Below the pieces are notes generated by a model. It was not told where the DNA came from. It was given only the letters and a program-made list of their open reading frames with translations, and did no database searches. Below are positions 4,859 through 5,828 of a stretch of 5,828 bases of DNA, piece after piece. Origin of the DNA: Candidatus Iainarchaeum sp. Its GTDB lineage: Archaea > Iainarchaeota > Iainarchaeia > Iainarchaeales > JAFGBZ01. The stretch spans positions 1-5,828 of the forward strand of contig JACRDJ010000089.1 of NCBI GenBank assembly GCA_016218635.1. The letters are read 5' to 3'. Each line of letters opens with the position of its first letter. Position 1 is the first letter of the stretch. Both the position numbers and the translations under genes were made by a program.

Positions 4859-4931
4859 AGCCGCAGAAGGGATTTGAACCCTCAATCTGCGCTTTACGAA
4901 AGCGCTGCATTAACCGTTATGCTACTGCGGC
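4859..4931 (-). tRNA. tRNA-Thr (anticodon CGU)
   Basis: The 73-nt gene folds into a full cloverleaf. It has a 7-bp acceptor stem (GCCGCAG/CTGCGGC), U8, a 4-bp D stem (GCAT/ATGC) with GG in the loop, and a 5-bp anticodon stem (GCGCT/AGCGC). The anticodon loop is TTCGTAA, with CGT at positions 34-36 reading ACG (Thr). A 5-base variable loop and a T arm GAGGG-TTCAAAT-CCCTT follow. The discriminator is U73, found in archaeal tRNA-Thr. CCA is not encoded; the 3' flank is TCTTTTAG, whose T4 run could be a weak terminator. There is no intron. It lies 55 bp after the glycyl-tRNA synthetase gene and 20 bp before the LAGLIDADG gene, all on one strand. Confidence 0.95.
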
Positions 4932-4954
4932 TTGAATAAATTATACCTTGAAAA

Positions 4955-4963
4955 CATTTTAAT
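4955..4963 (-). promoter_or_regulatory. Possible TATA box of the tRNA-Thr gene
   Basis: On the minus strand this reads ATTAAAATG, centred about 28 bases before the tRNA 5' end, a reasonable distance. A second AT-rich string, TATAATTTATT (4935-4945), is closer to TATA consensus but too near the tRNA to place the start at its 5' end. Read-through from the upstream synthetase gene is the alternative. Confidence 0.35.
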
Positions 4964-4986
4964 CTACGTACACCTCCATGCCGGTG

Positions 4987-5828
4987 CTACAGCGATTCGA
5001 ACGAAACGCGCTTATGCAGGAGCTTTCCCAGCAAGAGCGGCAGCTCTGAAATTTTCACGCGTTTTTGGACCAATGAATCGCGTTCGCGGAGCGTGACCGT
5101 TCCGTCTTGAAGTGAATCATAATCCACGGTAACCGCGAACGGGACCCCGACTTCGTCCATGCGCGCATAGCGTTTTCCGATCGAGCCTGCCTCGTCATAG
5201 AATACGGGCAGGTTCCATTCTCTCAATTCTTGGGCCAATTGGGTGGCCCGCTCCGCCAGCCCGTCTTTTTTCATTAACGGAAACACGCTACAGGAATAGG
5301 GAGCCAGGGCAGACGGCAATGCCAGGAACGTGCGTTCTTCGGGTCCGCGTTGTTCGCGGCGGAAGGCATGCGCCAAAGAAACCAGGAAAGTACGGTCAAT
5401 TCCCGCGGAGGCCTCAAAGACGTGCGGAAAGAATTCAACCCCGCCTTCTTTTACCCGCAGGTCTTTTTTGGATACTTCCGAGTGCCGGCGCAAATCATAA
5501 TCCGTGCGGTAATTGCAGGCCACCAGTTCAATCCATTGCCCGTCAATTTCCACTTCAAAGTCCCAGGTTTCCTTCGCATAAAACGCGCGGTCGTCAGCAG
5601 AGAGTTCGCGGAAACGCATGGAAGCCAAAGGAATCCCGAATTTCAGGTAGAGCTGCTGCACGCGGGCCAGCAAATAGGCCACCAGTTTTCCGGAAACGAT
5701 TTTTCTGGAAACCGCTTCCGCACAGGAAATTTTCTGAACGGACGAATTCAGGCGGAATAAATTCAGTTCAACGGAAGCCAATTCATCAAAGGAATCCACT
5801 TCATCGATTTTGGCGGGATTAAAGAAAA
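4987..5828 (-). CDS. glyS: Glycyl-tRNA synthetase, class II alpha2 type (C-terminal half, runs off the window)
   Basis: The frame is open to the right edge (279 complete codons visible), and the residues before GTG 5799 read FFNPAKIDE, so GTG 5799 is internal and not the start. The enzyme charges tRNA-Gly with glycine using ATP in the cytoplasm. Counting from GTG 5799 as residue 1, the class II catalytic core is visible as FRELSADDRAFYAKETWDFE (63-82), then WIELVACNYRTDYDLRRH (89-106), and motif 3 as GIDRTF (133-138). The C-terminal anticodon-binding domain (about 160-255) has APYSCSVFPLMKKDGLAERA (166-185), GSIGKRYARMDEVGVPFAVT (205-224) and GTVTLRERDS (233-242). These are hallmark segments of the archaeal/eukaryotic-like alpha2 enzyme, usually about 570 residues, so roughly half is present. 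The tRNA-Thr gene follows 55 bp downstream. No frame damage is seen. Confidence 0.95.
   Translation of the reverse strand, partial: FFNPAKIDEVDSFDELASVELNLFRLNSSVQKISCAEAVSRKIVSGKLVAYLLARVQQLYLKFGIPLASMRFRELSADDRAFYAKETWDFEVEIDGQWIELVACNYRTDYDLRRHSEVSKKDLRVKEGGVEFFPHVFEASAGIDRTFLVSLAHAFRREQRGPEERTFLALPSALAPYSCSVFPLMKKDGLAERATQLAQELREWNLPVFYDEAGSIGKRYARMDEVGVPFAVTVDYDSLQDGTVTLRERDSLVQKRVKISELPLLLGKLLHKRVSFESL

Noticed and set aside
4853..4931. Site-specific integration of an island into the tRNA-Thr 3' end (att duplication)
   Set aside because: No second copy of the tRNA 3' end is found in the window; the best match is 8 bases (GAAGCCGC near 3351), and there is no integrase gene.
3846..4931. 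Archaeal intron (bulge-helix-bulge) carrying the endonuclease
   Set aside because: The tRNA is complete upstream and no second exon or rRNA sequence lies on the far side of the endonuclease gene.
4971..4977. Perfect Shine-Dalgarno GGAGGTG on the minus strand between glyS and tRNA-Thr
   Set aside because: No sensible coding frame follows: the nearest ATG (4955-4957) is 13 bases away and gives a frame of about ten codons that enters the tRNA. The ATG containing the motif gives only six codons.
5319..5822. Plus-strand frames of 167 and 136 codons opposite glyS
   Set aside because: They are shadows of a clearly recognised synthetase gene, with no family features or start signals.

Overview
The window looks like DNA from an archaeon, most likely a small-genome DPANN-type lineage; something Diapherotrites-like would fit, but that placement is inference. 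The archaeal signs are TATA boxes about 25 bases ahead of starts, one probably leaderless gene, a GGTGAT Shine-Dalgarno, an archaeal RelE-type toxin, and a tRNA-Thr with U73 and no encoded CCA. No rRNA, CRISPR array or replication origin is visible.

Left third (1-2597, + strand): two long genes, 5 bp apart, form one transcription unit. The first encodes a cysteine-free coiled-coil protein of 340 residues. The second encodes a 482-residue protein with one N-terminal membrane segment and several predicted beta-sandwich domains, probably facing outward. Both are strongly C-ending in codon choice. I recognise neither as a named gene.

Middle (2598-4858): an accessory stretch of small, mostly minus-strand modules. 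(a) A ribbon-helix-helix antitoxin and a RelE/ParE-type toxin form an operon, with three palindromic operator-like boxes around the TATA box. (b) A C-terminal remnant resembling a GNAT acetyltransferase lies on the + strand. (c) Two tiny genes (42 and 48 codons) sit behind a TATA box that overlaps a perfect 21-bp palindrome; this looks like a second, unrecognised autoregulated module. (d) A freestanding LAGLIDADG endonuclease-like protein has an N-terminal helix-turn-helix-like region.

The clearest hidden feature is a 129-bp MITE-like element (3736-3864). It has perfect 12-bp terminal inverted repeats and is flanked by a perfect 8-bp direct repeat. It landed in the last sense codon of the LAGLIDADG gene. 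Removing it and one repeat copy restores a stop codon directly after that codon, so the current last five residues and stop codon come from the element.

Right end (4859-5828, minus strand): an intact tRNA-Thr(CGU) and the C-terminal half of glycyl-tRNA synthetase, which runs off the window edge. The synthetase, tRNA and endonuclease genes lie head to tail on one strand, and the endonuclease starts only 20 bp after the tRNA, so it probably depends on read-through from upstream.
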